Positions 1-12,040 of a stretch of 64,000 nt of DNA are shown here, piece by piece. Position 1 is the first letter of the stretch; each line of letters starts with the position of its first letter. The DNA is taken from NCBI RefSeq assembly GCF_020080835.1, contig NC_058158.1, forward strand, positions 23,511,639 to 23,575,638, written 5' to 3'. The notes under the pieces were generated by a model. The model was given only the letters and a program-made list of their open reading frames with translations, ran no database searches and was not told where the DNA came from. The translations under genes were made by a program, and so were the position numbers. The DNA comes from Cotesia glomerata. Taxonomy: Eukaryota; Arthropoda; Insecta; Hymenoptera; Braconidae.

Positions 1-1
1 T

Positions 2-368
2 GAGTCACAACTTTATGATACAAACAATGCACGTGACAAGTTATTAAATGAATTATATAGAATTTTAGAACACAAACTAACCAATGAAAAGCTCCTTCAA
101 GATGCATACGAAAAATCTAAAAACGAAAAGAATGAAAACAATAAAATTTCTGAGCGAGGGTTGGACATAAATCCAATTTTTGATTTAAAAAATAAAGTTA
201 ATAATTTGGAAAAAGATGAATCATTCACAGATTTAAACCTTGGAACATTTAAAAACGATGAAAATTTGAACACGCTATTAGATCAACAAAGACAAAATGT
301 TGAGGAATTGCAGCAATCGGAAGAGTATCTTCAAACATCCAGTAATGAATTTAAATTTCTTGAAATTA
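2..368 (+). CDS. Coiled-coil gene, first visible exon (5' end outside window)
   Basis: The frame is open from base 2 and encodes a charged helical segment containing LLNELYRILEHKL and NKVNNLEKDE. The frame would stay open to a TAA at 413-415, but the strong donor ATTA|GTAAGG at 368/369 leaves one base, which matches the acceptor at 4448-4449. The first TTG inside the frame (161) is not a credible start because the frame is already open upstream. Confidence 0.75.
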
Positions 369-3300
369 GTAAGGCTAATGAAGTTAAATATGAAAGTATT
401 TTTCGAAGTTTTTAAGTAATAAGTAATCCATTGACATGGTAAAATCTAACGCGAAGTATTTGTTCAAGCTTGTGTTGGAGTAGAGCACAACATAACTTTA
501 TAGGGGAAAAAAGGGTCAATTGAACAATTTGACTTAAAAAATTGAAAAAAATGCTTCATCCTCTTAGAATTAGATTCTAATATGATAAACTCCGATATGA
601 TCAAAATTTGAAATCATTGCGATTAATAAATTTTGAAAAATTGAGATTTTTGTATTTTTAGGTATATAAACTTTTTTTTTCGGCTGGTGACAAGTTGCCC
701 AAGCGGCACACTGGCAACTTAATAACATCAAAAAGTTATCTAAAAAAAGTTAGATGCCAACAATCTTCACTTTCAAAAAGTTGACAAATTTTCTACCGAA
801 ATGTATCCCTCATGTCCTTACAAGAAGTTATCTCAAAAAGTAACAAATTGATAGCATATTTACGTTAAAAAAATGTTAACTAAAAATGATAACAAAATAT
901 AATTTTTAAGATAACAAAAGGGTCACTTTTAGAAAACGAAATGTTATCTTTTTGTTGTGAAAATAAATAAATTTTTGTTAATATTATAGTTGAAAAATGA
1001 TAACTTTCAATTATAGAAAAGTTACCCAATAGCTGAGTATTAGTTAATGTTATTATTGAGGGATAATGTATATTGTGTATATACGTTAAAAAATTTATGA
1101 TACGAATATGAACAAATTGTACTGCAAAATTTGTATTAGACATAAATACTTATAGGTCATTTTTTTTTATATTTCGTATTACAAAATTTTTAACACAAAA
1201 ACATAAAAAAATAAACCACAAATATTTATATTTAATACAAATTGCACAGTACAATTTGTTCATATGCATACCATAAATTTTTCACCCGTATTCAATCAGT
1301 TATAATACTGTTACAAATGAATACTAATAAAATTTTACGAGACATTTAAAATTTTTAATGAACATAAAAAGTACATAACTTTAATATTTACAAATCTGAA
1401 TTTTTAACTTCCCGCTAAGNNNNNNNNNNNNNNNNNNNNNNNNNNNNNNNNNNNNNNNNNNNNNNNNNNNNNNNNNNNNNNNNNNNNNNNNNNNNNNNNN
1501 NNNNNNNNNNNNNNNNNNNATTAGAAATAAACTTTCTTTGTTGCTGTAAGATGGACAGCGGTGCTTCTCGGCCTATATTACCTTACCCCTCCCTAGTGCT
1601 CTGTTAGCACGTCTGGGGATGTTGTAGGAGTATTTAGTAGCATAACATTAAAAATCTTATATTTGCTATTAATTTGTTGTATTTATCACAAATTTGAGTT
1701 ATATATACATTAGAAATAAACTTTTTTTTTTTTTTGGAGTAACTGCAACCATCAGGTTATATTAGGAATTACGATTTTGATAATAGTAGTAACTAATTAA
1801 AATAATAACAGTTATTATTACTGATTACTATCATAATAGCAGTAGTTACCATCAGGATGGTAAATACTACAATTCAGATGATTTACTTAATTATTTAAAT
1901 AATATTTACTACTATTGAATTCAGTTAATAGATTTTAACATAACTAGATAATAAACTCTACTATAAAATTTTCTCCGTGTATGTTATTTATTAAAAGTTC
2001 GGGTTTGAGTTTTAAACATTATTGGTTCAATTGATCCCGAGCAGTGGTTCAACTGCCCCCAAGCGGGGGTCAATTGAACCAATCGACGCGCTTGAATAAA
2101 TTAATAATTTTTAAGAATTCACGTTGTTTATTGACTAATTTATGGATTGATAATGATAGTAGACATAATAAACAACCATTCCAAGAAAAAAAAATTATTA
2201 TTTAGTTTTAATTCGAATAATAAAAAATTGCTAAACTTTTTTTGGTTCAATTGACCCCCTCCTTCCCTAATTTAATCAGGGCCATTAAGTCAAAGCCCTC
2301 TAAGGTTGCGCGTCTCTCTTAAATTGATAGGATAAATTCGTTAAAGTATTGTGAGGATATTATCTATTTCTGAATTTGAATGATGAATTAGAACTGAGAG
2401 TTTTAGCGCGGACTTTGAATACATGGAAACTCGTTTTTTTTTCTATTGCGCATCCAAAACGCACATCGAAAAGTATATCCGTTTGGTAAGGATAAGGACA
2501 ATGGCAACCTTACCAGGATATTCTTTGTACGGAGAGCGCAACTCTAGTACTTCTTTTCCCGCGATCTGACTCTTCGTAAAACCACATTTTACTCCATAGA
2601 TAAACACCACTCACATATTCCCAAGCATTTAAACGAACCACTTACACTACTCACTCCACCCAAGAATTCGTATCTGCCATCTACACTGTAAAAAAAAAAC
2701 CGGTGTGAGTCCATGCGGTGTACGGTGTTAAAAATTCCGGTGTTAAAATTCCAGTGTAGCAGTAACACTGTTTGCGGTGTAAATATTTTTTTCGGTGTTA
2801 AATCAGTGTTATGAATTTTCCAGTGTTGATAATATTTTAACTAACACAATTTTTATAATTAAACTTTTTATGTTTAATAATTAAAAATAAATAATCGAAA
2901 AAAGTTAATATTTAATTTAGAAAGTTTAAAATAATAAAATATTAAGTAGATAAAAATTTTTAATTAAAATAAATACACTGTAAAAAATTTCGATGTAAAA
3001 ATGGACCTGGAGCACTTTACACTTCACACTTTAGTGTGAAATAATGGTGTGAAATTTTCTCGATGTAAATTTTCGATCCGTGTTACTTTAACACCATTTT
3101 TAAAGGACAATTTTAGAACATCATATAAATAATCGGAAACTCCAAAATAGTGCATTTTAATAATTATTTCATAACTTTTAAGTATTTTTTTAAGATTTTC
3201 GGAATACTTCTAAGATAATTTTAGAATCAATGCAATTTATTTGAAGCAATTTAGTTGAAATTTTGTTCTTAAATCTTATGTGGAACCTTTTTTGAATAAT

Positions 3301-6300
3301 CTTAAAACATTTTTTTAACTATTTGAGAATAAATTTTGAATACTTTTGAGGCATTTTTAGGATATTTTTGAGACAATTTTGGAACATTTCTTGAATAGTT
3401 TTAGGACGTTTTTTGGGAAAATTTAAGAATTTACGAATTACCCATTTACGGTGAAATTCAAAGAATTTTCTTTTATAATGATAATATAATGCTGTTGTGT
3501 AAACTATGGGAGACTATGTGTTACAATATGAGTTTATGAGCAAATGAAATATCTGAAAAAAAACAACAAAGTTATCAAATTATTAATTTATCATGTTTAA
3601 AACATACATTATATTGTGAGAAACATCATGGTTACGATAAAAATTATTATTAGATTGTTCCCAAACATTAAATATTGTAAATATTATTTAACTTGTTGTA
3701 TAACATTCATTAAATCGATTTCTGCGTAATTTCATAAATTGAAAATTCTTAAATAAATGTTACTTGTCTCATTTTGATAAATATTGAATATTAATTGTGT
3801 TTTATGGATCGTGTAATATTCATACTCCGATACGGTGTAAATTTATTCTACTGTTACACCGGTATTACACCGGTTACACCGATATTACATTGGTTTAACA
3901 CCGGATTTTTAACACCGCAAAAGAGCACCGCTACACCGGTGTTAATATACAGGTTTTACATAGCGGTGTTGAAATGAGTCCATTTTAACACCGCTTTTTT
4001 TTACAGTGTATAACTAATTTCACGCTAAAAAATCTTCCCATAATTCAAAATAAAACTCCTAGACTTTTAGGCCTTTGTGTTTTTGATACTTTTAGAACCA
4101 TTTTTAAAGACTATAATTTTCTGAGCGTAGCTATTGAGTGTATTACCCAATAAGTGAATTCCTTTACAAAAAGCACGAAATATTTTTTGTTTTTATTGTT
4201 ACAAGAGTGAGTAGATGAGTAATTTTGAAATGCATCAGCATCATAGCCTTCATACATAATTGCACATCCCATAACGCACCTATGACATGAAATCATTTTT
4301 ATCCTTAAAGCTATATCATAAATAGATAAATTGTCTTTATTATTCAACAAGATAATTTATCTTCTATTAAATAAGTTATATCTTGATTGAAATCTCACAA
4401 TAATTGCATGTTAAAAAAATGAAATAATAATTATTGAATGTAATTTTAGATGAGTATAAAAAGTTATCACAAGAAAAAATTGAATGGAATGAAAAATTGA
4501 ATTATCTTAGAGAAAAGTTGATTAAAAATGAAGAAGACTTGAAACAAGTTAATAATCGATTAGTTCAAGAAGAAAATGGAATGAAAGCATTAACAACAAA
4601 TATATCTGATAATAAAAAGCAATTGAAATTATTTGAATTGAAAATTACGAAGCTAGAAACATTGAATAATGAAATTCACAATAAACTTACAAATGTTACA
4701 GAAGTAATAGAAAATTATAAAAAACAACTTTCCGTAGAGTTTGAGTCATCAAAATTTATAAATAAAGAACTAAGTGATATGAAAAGCGAGTTAAATAATT
4801 TATTTGATAAATTAAATAGTATGCAAAAAAATTATAACGATTTGAAAATCAAACAGGATAGTTTAAATAAATTACTGACAGATATACAAGAAGTTACGGA
4901 AGTAAGAACAACTAATGATAATATTCCTATATTTTCTCCTGAAAAAAGTTCTCATCTTTCGCCCGCTGCATCAAGTACACTTATAGCATTAAAATCAAAG
5001 GATGAAAATTCAAAAAATAAGATTATTAGTTTAGAGGAAACTATTGAATTTTGCAAGTTTGGAATCTCTCAATTAAAACGTAAAATTGAAACCTTAGATG
5101 CTCTTTTTGACAATACTAAGAAATTCAGATTGTATAAAGATGAATTTGAATATATTCAAAATGAATTATCAACTAGTCGAAGTGATGAACAAAGTTTCAA
5201 TCAGTTAGACAAACAACTTGGTAATAAAAATTTGGATGAAAAAATGGACTTAACAACGATTAAAAGTCTAATAGAAGAGAATCAAATAATTAAAAACAAA
5301 TTGAAAGAATATGAAAGTATCAACAAAAGATTAAGTAATGATTTGAATAAGACTGAAGAAGGTCATGCTAATTTAAGTGAAAAGATTCATACTTTACTAA
5401 ACAATGTCGTAGGTTCAAGAAGTTCCATTGGACAATTAGGAAATGGATTCAATCAAGTAAAAGAAACACTTTCAACTGCGAAGGAAGATATTGATTCATT
5501 ACGAAAAAAAACTGGCAGAATTAAACATGATACTGTGGCATTAAAAAATCATAATGAAAGTTTGAAGGCTGAGATTTTAGTTTTTAATAAACAATTAAAT
5601 GAAAATAATAACCATATGAAGTCTATGAACAAAATACTCGAACTGTTAAAAATGAAACTTCACGATAAGCAAACCCATTCAGATGAGTTGCAGTCTAATT
5701 TTCATGATTATAAGTCAAATATTAAATATTTGATGACAGAAGTTCATATTCTAAAAAAAGAAATAGAAAATTTGAAGAAATATTGTGATATTAAAGAAGT
5801 TAAATTAAATAATACAAAAATTGCTGAGGAAGGTTTGTATATTGTAAAAAATGAATTAACTGAATTAACCGAAAAATGGGATGAACTTATATCAAGTATT
5901 GACTATTTAAAGAAACAAACAGAAGATTCAAAGAATTGTAATTTGATTTTAAACAATCAGTTAGAAAGGGTGAAATCGATAATTAATAATCTTCGAGCGA
6001 AAAATGATTTAAATTTGAAAACAAAAAAACTTGATGCAAGATTCGAAACAGTTCAAATAAATAATCAAGAGCAAAAAAAGTTAAATTATGAATTGGCAAA
6101 GCGTTCTTTAGATCCAGATGAAGAATACGATGAGCCAAAAAAAAAAGTGACTCGTTCACCAGCTGATTTTTCAAAGAAAATAAAAGACATTTCTCAAAAA
6201 AGTCCTCTGCAAGATGAATTAGAAATTTTAAGGAGTAACACCGTAAACTTGGAAGAAACTATTGAAACAAGTATGGTCGACAACAATCACCTATATGAGG

Positions 6301-8928
6301 AACTTGCAAAAATTCAAAATGACATGTCTACACTTGAAGTAAAATCTATTAAGTCATTAATGGTAAATGATGAACTTATCGATAAGGTTAAATTAATAAC
6401 TCATGAGAACGCTAGTTTAAATAAAAAAGTAGACCGGTTGCATCATTATGATAATGTGGATATTGAAAGTAGACATAAAGAAAAATTATTAATACACGAT
6501 AGTTTGCCAACTAAAACACAAATTTCCGAGTTGAGGAGTAAAGATATTATTGATATTATTGACAATAGTATGATTAACAGTACATTTACCAATGTAAATA
6601 AATTACTCAAAGAAGTTGAATTGGACGACAAAGACACGTTTGACGTTGAAGTCGCTAATCAATCTTTTGACAACGTAAAAGTTCAGCAAGGAACTTTGAA
6701 GAAACTGCAAAAAAGAAATATAGTGTTGCATAATAATTCAGAAATAATAAAAACAGATTTACGAATGAGTAAAAATGAGAATCGAAATTCGAATAAGATA
6801 AATCCTAGAGCAAATGAATCAATTATAGGAATAAAAACTAAAGATAATGTTAATTTTACAAACACCGCTCGTAGTAAAGTTGAGAGTAAACGACAATTCC
6901 AAAGAAATATTTCTCCAAAAGAAAATATTCAAGTACTAAATTTAGGACAACGGCACGTTAAAACAGAACGACAAAAAGGTCTGAGAGAACAAAATCATGA
7001 GATTCTGAACACTTCTTTAAAAGAATTTGATGATGAATCATCAAATAAATATTGTCGTGATGATAATGAAGATGTATTCCATGAGTTTCATCACTTTATT
7101 TCTAAAAAAATGAAGAAACATCTTGAAGGTAATGTAATTCTTCTAATCAAATTTTAGTGATATCTCTGTCATGATAAAAAATGGATATAATAATGATTCA
7201 ATCATAATATGAATAATTCTTTACAGATTAATATCATATATTTTAAGGGTTAAAGGTCATTTATTATTTACTTTAGAGAAATTTTTATATATACGAAAAA
7301 AAATCATAGATTTTTTGAGTAGTAGATTAACAACAGTGAAAAAATATTATTCGGGTAGCCTGAATCGGGAATCATAATGACTAAAATTTTTTTATTGCTT
7401 GGAATATTTGTCTTATTGGATTATTAATTATTATGTCATTATACTAGACTTGTGGAATGTGTCGATGGACACCAAAATCATAGTTTTTCGGTGGAATCGA
7501 TTGTTTTAGGAATAGTTTGCTCAATTCAATGATTAACCCTTCGTTGGTCGTGCTATGAGCGAATCGCCGCCTAACAACTACTTAACCTATAGAGACTCGC
7601 TATAGTGTGAGCGAGAAACTAAAAAAAGCGCGACCAACGAAGGGTTAATGTCAACGAATTATCTATAAGGTGATTTAAGTCACAAAATTTCGTAAATCGA
7701 GCGCTATCCGGATATATATTGAAAAATTTTTTTTACTTTGTTAAAATTTTTTATTTTGTTAGACGTTATTTAAACCTTTCTAATAATATTTTAGGATTAA
7801 GTAATTATTATTAATAATAACAATTAAGTAAATTTTTTTAAGGATTATCCTGTATAAATGATATCATTCTTGATATGAATAATCAGAAATTACAAAAGGA
7901 ATCTAAAACTATGTTGTTAAATAACGACGATCTAACAGTTTTTGATATTTCCAATCCTCTTCTCGAAGAAATTGCTCAATTAACTATTGATATTTTGAAT
8001 AATATTACATTTATTATAAGAAACTTAACAGAAGTAAATAAGATGCTGAAAAATTATTTGAAAGAGAATCTTCAATTGAAAATAATACTTCTTAAAGTAA
8101 ACGAGAAAATATTGATTTTATTAATTACTGCAATTTATTCATTTTTGAATAACTCAAAATTTTATTTATTCTTTGTAGGATTCAGTTCTGGGGATACCAA
8201 CTTCGTCGAGAAAAAATATTTTAAAATCTAAAGAATGGTTGGAAGTAAGATTTTTACTTGTGTAGTCAATATTAGTTGGTGAATGCTTTTAAAGTGAAAC
8301 TTCTTGATGTGTGATAAGAATAAAATTTGAAGATAAGATTTGAGTAATTCATTTTATTATAATAATATTTATCTCTGCAGTTTAACCTTTTATACATCAG
8401 CAAATTCACGCCTTATCGCTAAAGAAATTTCACTTTTGGCAACTATGCTGTTACACTGACTCTTTGTTTGTTTTCTAGTAAAAATTTAGAAATATTATTT
8501 ATTTGCAGCCTTTAACTTTAACTCATTTAGCTGACATACATGAGAAAATATGTCTCATGGCATCGAAAGTACTTACTGAAGACGAAGATTTGACATCATT
8601 TAAACTTAATAAAATATACAGTTCATCAAAATGCTTGAATAAATGTGATCGAGAATGTGAAATAATGAGTCCTAGAGTAACTGCTTTACAGCGAAAGATT
8701 TCTGAACTACAAAAACAGACATGTGATAAAGTTTTAGATATACAGAAAGCAATAGAGCACAGAAAAACTGGGCTTGACGAAATTTCTAAGATAATAAAAT
8801 GTGAAAAGCAGCGTAATTATACATCTTATCCAATAGACAATGCGTCATCTCTAACGCCAAACATCTGTGTTGCCAAGTGTGCGGAAAAAGAAAAATTTAT
8901 TCAAATCATTCAATGGGAAAAACAGTAA
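2..8928 (+). CDS. Long coiled-coil protein gene, 3' part (5 coding exons)
   Basis: This gene enters from the left edge. Proposed exons are 2-368, 4450-7128, 7843-8096, 8179-8244 and 8509-8928, giving at least about 1,260 residues. All four junctions keep frame: 368 leaves one base and 4450 supplies two; 7128 leaves one and 7843 supplies two; the last two introns are phase 0. Donors are GTAAGG, GTAATG, GTAAAC and GTAAGA, and each acceptor ends in AG after a T/A-rich tract. The product is rich in K, E, N, L and D with heptad-like spacing throughout, has no visible signal peptide or membrane segment, and has a cysteine-containing C-terminal region. It reads as a structural or scaffold coiled coil (centrosomal, cytoskeletal or golgin-like), but I do not recognise the family. 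The stop is TAA at 8926-8928, and AATAAA signals follow at about 9048-9058. Exon structure is seen in the sequence; function is unknown. Confidence 0.85.
502..2268. mobile_element. TA-flanked inverted-repeat element (GGGTCAATTGAAC ends)
   Basis: The left end reads TA|GGGGAAAAAAGGGTCAATTG and the right end, reverse-complemented, reads GGGAAGGAGGGGGTCAATTG. Both are bordered by TA (501-502 and 2268-2269). The element lies wholly in the first visible intron of the coiled-coil gene and includes the assembly gap. Further GGGTCAATTGAAC copies occur inside, around 2070. No transposase is readable. The TA flanks and GGGGA start resemble the pogo/Tigger-like family described at 32177-36101; that link is inference. 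Confidence 0.65.
1420..1519. other. Assembly gap of 100 Ns
   Basis: Exactly 100 N, a placeholder size. The base before it ends in AACTTCCCGCTAAG, the first bases of the microsatellite-bearing repeat MSR found elsewhere in the window, so the missing sequence is probably an MSR copy with a long CA/TG run. Confidence 0.95.
2684..4008. mobile_element. TA-flanked palindrome-array element (ACACCGGTGT motif)
   Basis: The ends are TA|CACTGTAAAAAAAA and TTTTTTTACAGTG|TA, a perfect terminal inverted repeat with TA on both sides. Inside both ends are clusters of ACACCGGTGT-like palindromes (2700-2830 and 3850-3990). A second internal start of the same kind sits near 2976. No ORF or tRNA-like segment was found. 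The element lies in the coiled-coil gene intron. Confidence 0.8.
4450..7128 (+). CDS. Coiled-coil gene, large central exon
   Basis: This is about 893 uninterrupted codons, unusual for this AT-rich DNA and therefore a real exon. The acceptor is TAATTTTAG at 4441-4449 and the donor GAAG|GTAATG follows 7128. The translation is almost entirely predicted coiled coil (repeated L/I at a/d-like positions with K/E/N between). A short proline/serine-rich break (IPIFSPEKSSHLSPAASS) lies near residue 170 of the exon, and a basic stretch (PKKKVTRSPADFSKK) near residue 570. The last third is less regular and more polar. The frame-open region continues to TAG at 7155-7157, but that tail lies beyond the donor. 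Confidence 0.92.
7537..7644. mobile_element. 108-bp piggyBac-like MITE
   Basis: The ends are TTAA|CCCTTCGTTGGTCG and CGACCAACGAAGGG|TTAA. A TTAA duplication with CCCT-type ends is the hallmark of piggyBac-superfamily elements. It lies inside the second visible intron (7129-7842) of the coiled-coil gene and is non-coding. Confidence 0.8.
7843..8096 (+). CDS. Coiled-coil gene, third visible exon
   Basis: The acceptor is TTTTTTTAAG at 7842 and the donor CTTAAA|GTAAAC follows 8096. Two bases complete the glycine codon begun at 7128, and the frame is then open through the exon. It encodes a leucine/isoleucine-rich helix (LLEEIAQLTIDILNNI and following). The in-frame ATG at 7875 is internal, not a start. 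Confidence 0.8.
8179..8244 (+). CDS. Coiled-coil gene, 66-nt fourth visible exon
   Basis: This exon is flanked by an 82-bp intron (8097-8178, ending TTCTTTGTAG) and by donor GAA|GTAAGA. It encodes 22 residues beginning DSVLGIPTSS and is in phase 0 at both ends. It is too short to show in ORF listings. Confidence 0.75.
8509..8928 (+). CDS. Coiled-coil gene, last exon with stop codon
   Basis: The acceptor ATTTGCAG ends at 8508, after a 264-bp intron. The exon runs 139 codons in phase 0 to TAA. It contains a cluster of cysteines (CLNKCDRECE, QKQTCDK, CVAKCAEKE) and a helical middle. Poly(A) signals AATAAA lie about 120 bp after the stop. Could the cysteines bind metal? Their spacing does not match a zinc-finger pattern I know. 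Confidence 0.85.
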   Translation, partial: PLTLTHLADIHEKICLMASKVLTEDEDLTSFKLNKIYSSSKCLNKCDRECEIMSPRVTALQRKISELQKQTCDKVLDIQKAIEHRKTGLDEISKIIKCEKQRNYTSYPIDNASSLTPNICVAKCAEKEKFIQIIQWEKQ

Positions 8929-9047
8929 AAATCATCATCAGATTTAATATTAAAATTGCTTGAAGTAATATAAAAACTCATGACACGTTAAGATGTATCA
9001 AAAAATCGTCTTACTTTTGAAAATGATAGATTTTTCGATAATGCAAA

Positions 9048-9058
9048 AATAAAATAAA
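9048..9058 (+). terminator. Poly(A) signal cluster for the coiled-coil gene
   Basis: Two overlapping AATAAA hexamers lie about 120 bp downstream of the coiled-coil gene's stop codon. No cleavage site is visible directly. Confidence 0.55.
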
Positions 9059-9589
9059 ATTCATTTACAGTATTTAATATTTTGTATTATTAACGTTTAT
9101 TAATAATTATTGTAGAACTTTTCGTCAGCTTCATAGCTTTTTCAGGTATTAAATTTATTAAACATTGATTGCCATAAAAATTAACGACAGTAATAATAAA
9201 AAATCAGTCATTATTTTACTTCTGTTGTCAGAAATATCCCAAATTATTTTTTTAAGTAATATTAATCTTTATATATATATATATATATAGGGGAGGGGGG
9301 GGCAAAATGGGGTAGGGGTGGCAAAATGGGGTACCCCCAAAATTTCGTAAGAAAATTTTTTTTTCTCAAAAGCTCTTTCAGCTTGCTAAAATATATTTTA
9401 ACGTCATTTCCTACAATTTAAAAGAAAAAAAAATTTTTTAATTAGAAAAACAAAAAAAATTTTTTTTTTCTAACTTTTCTTACAGTAATTTTTATCGTCA
9501 TTATGCACCGTAATAAATTTTTTTTCACATCTATGATTATTTTTTCTAAATTTTTTAGTTCTCGCTTTACAAATGAATGATTAAAAAAA

Positions 9590-10760
9590 AAAAAAAATCG
9601 GGGAGTCATTGGTTCCATGCCAATTTTCGAAAATCAAGTTCTAATCTGATCTTCACATTTTTTAGGTCCTATGAACTAGTTCTTAATATTCCTACGAGGA
9701 TATCTGTCGGCGTGTGTGTATGTGAGTGTAAACCTCTAATGTGTCGAAGAAAAACCTTACACAGAAAAAAAAATTTGTTGACTGGAGAACAAAATTCTTG
9801 GCTCAAGAAAATTTTCAGGTGCCTTAAGGAAGACAGAAGTTGTGTTGCCCGAAATAAAAATTTTTCTTGAAATTCTATTTTTGGTGGAAGTAATTTTTTC
9901 TTAATTCAAATTATCATAAATACTTGATGCAATAAATTTTTACATTTGATCAAGATTTTTAGATACTTTAGGGAAGCAGTGCCACCTACTTCAGCTGAGA
10001 AAAAAATTTTCTCACCTTGAGAAAATTTTTCTCTTGAATATTTGATACCCATTTTATATTATTTTAGCGTGAAATTATACATATTGAATGAAAAAAAATG
10101 ATTCAATATTATTTGATCTTCCCATTTGATATGTTAATCAATAAAAATATTAATGAAAATTTACTTCTATCTTTATATTTAATTTTTTGGAGCAAGAGGC
10201 TGAAATTTCTCAAAACAAGATTTTCTTGACTTAAATAAATTTTCTTGGATCAAGATACATATTTCTTAAAACAAGAGAGTTAATTTTTTTGGAATAAGTG
10301 AAATTTCTTGCGTCAAAAAGAAAATTTTTTTTTCGCTCAAGGAAATAATTATAGGAAGAAAAATATTTTCTTGGCTCAAGTGAACCTTTTTTTCTGTGTA
10401 AACTAACCATTCTATAGAATTCTTTTATAAAAGAATGTCTTTTTCAAATAACTTCGAAATTTATTCTCGGATAATTTTTGATGTCATAATTTAACTATCA
10501 ATGCTCAGAAAACTGTGTTAGAGGCCGCCAATTTCTTCAAAATCATTTGGCGGGCTTGTGAGATATTTAATTTAAAAAGTAAGATCTTCAGGCCTACAAG
10601 ATCATTCAACTTGAAAAAATTTTCCTGAATCCCTAAACCAAGAAAGAGAGTGCAAAAAAATTACGAATGTTTTTTTTCGTGCTGTTGCTTGGAATTGCGT
10701 GAGAACTATGTCTAAAAAATGTTTCACCGGGAGATCCAAAAATTAGAATCTTCTCAAGGG
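9590..10760 (+). repeat. Diverged MSR copy, interrupted
   Basis: Segments such as AATCAAGTTCTAATCTGATC and TTTAGGTCCTATGAA follow the order of the MSR left half seen at 36923 and 53266. A short TGTGTGTATGTGAG run stands where those copies have a long TG tract. The element 9760-10398 splits it. Right-half similarity beyond 10400 is weak, so that boundary is approximate. Confidence 0.45.
9760..10398. mobile_element. TA-flanked palindrome-array element (CTTGGCTCAAG motif)
   Basis: The ends are TA|CACAGAAAAAAA and TTTTTTTCTGTG|TA, matching inverted repeats with TA on both sides. The interior repeatedly spells TTCTTGGCTCAAGAAA-like near-palindromes in both halves (9795-9870 and 10200-10390). It is non-coding. 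Related motif clusters recur at 13812-13995, 16755-16932, 40450-40640 and 59455-59555. Confidence 0.75.
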
Positions 10761-11167
10761 AACTCTTTTTTTTTATCTTGATATTATTTTTACTCAAGCG
10801 AAACCCGTCAAAAATTACTACAAAATTAAAAAATTTTTTTTGCTACCTCAATTTTTGTAAGGAGTATATTGCGTCAACTATAACAATGTTTCTTTTTTGG
10901 GTGATTTGTTCATCTCTCTGGGTTTTTTCGTAGACTTATCGATAAGAAAATGTTATTTTTTTAACGACATTTCATTTTCGGATAATGAAATTTTTTTTTC
11001 ACTTTTTCAGGGGGTACCCCATTTTGCCGGCAAAAAAAAAATTTTTTTTTCTGCGGCAACTTGAAATTTGATTATTTTCCTTCAATTACGACTGAAAACG
11101 AGAAAAATCAGCATATTTAAGTCCTTAAAATCATAACGGTTTCTTAAGTACCCCATTTTGCCCCCCT

Positions 11168-11171
<4 letters not shown>

Positions 11172-11234
<63 letters not shown>
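11172..11234. repeat. (TA)n microsatellite
   Basis: A pure TA tract between two TA-inserting elements. It is read here as the interrupted 5' run of the Helitron that ends at 12621. Confidence 0.9.
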
Positions 11235-11237
<3 letters not shown>

Positions 11238-11685
11238 GGTGTCCCAAAAGTAACGGGTGCCATTGTAGCATCTGATGAAAAAAATAATTCTGAGACAAAA
11301 AGTCCTTAGCCATTTTTCAATTAACCGCATAGATAATTAATTATTAATTAAAAATAACGTCTCTTTATTTGTAAGAGAGAGAAAGAGCGTCAGTGTCCAG
11401 TAAAGTATGTACCAAACAAAGACACAACTAACTGTATGACTAACTAGCTTCTATAGCTAACGTAGTCACACATATTTACTTACACATTCACACGTGCAAG
11501 CTTCTTCGTATGGAACGCACTTGACTGGACACTAGTGCTCTCTCTCTAACGCATAAGAGGACGTTATTTTAATTAATAATTAATTATCTATGCGTCTGAT
11601 TAAAAAATGGCTAAGGACTTTTCGTCTCAGAATTATTTTGTTTATCAGATGTTACAATGGCGTCCGTTACTTCTGGGACACTCTG
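11235..11685. mobile_element. 451-bp mariner-like MITE with about 140-bp inverted repeats
   Basis: The ends are TA|CAGGGTGTCCCAAAAG and TTCTGGGACACTCTG|TA. The inverted repeat extends about 140 bp each side (through the AATTAATAATTAATTATCTA block), leaving a middle of about 170 bp with GAGAGA runs. TA flanks fit Tc1/mariner chemistry. A truncated copy lies at 22401-22546. Translations across it (isoleucine-tyrosine runs from the flanking TA tract) are not genes. Confidence 0.8.
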
Positions 11686-12040
11686 TATATATATATATAT
11701 ATAATTGGAGGTGTGTGTCCCTATATTTCACTTTGCAGCCAAAACTACGCATTGCAGACGAATAGTGTTTATATGTGGCAATAGGTACAAGGATCCCATC
11801 GTGCACTATGGTGGTTGCAAGTCGATAATTATAAGGGTGTAAAAGATACCGGGGTTGAAAGATGTTAGCTTTAAAAATGTGAGACTATCAGTGGTCTGAA
11901 ATAGTCTGGATTGTTCTAGAAATTTCTGGAGTGATCTAGAAAGCTTTTATATGTATATCAATGTTCTGATTGATCGAAATTGTTCTAGAAAATTCTAGAA
12001 TGATCCAGAAATTTCTAGAAAGATCTGGAAAGTTCTAAAA

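Larger units (their letters stand above)
9290..11170. mobile_element. TA-flanked element with GGCAAAATGGGGTA ends
   Basis: The left end reads TA|GGGGAGGGGGGGCAAAATGG and the right end reads the inverse (CCCCATTTTGCCCCCCTCCC|TA), so the terminal inverted repeat exceeds 20 bp. It was inserted into a TA microsatellite. It contains a diverged MSR copy and the element at 9760-10398. No transposase is readable. TA target and GGGGA start suggest pogo/Tigger-like origin. Confidence 0.7.

Noticed and set aside
880..1143. Small intronic ORFs (also 3795-3977, 4111-4350)
   Set aside because: Inside intron or repeat, no coding character or splice support.
4434..4449. TTG start for the 907-residue frame
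   Set aside because: It lies in the intron; the acceptor at 4448-4449 and matching phase define the exon start.
7129..7157. Stop at 7155-7157 as the end of the coiled-coil protein
   Set aside because: A good donor at 7129 and phase-matched downstream exons give a longer product.
11082..11330. Ile-Tyr repeat ORFs (also 22441-22695)
   Set aside because: Produced by TA microsatellite between transposon ends.
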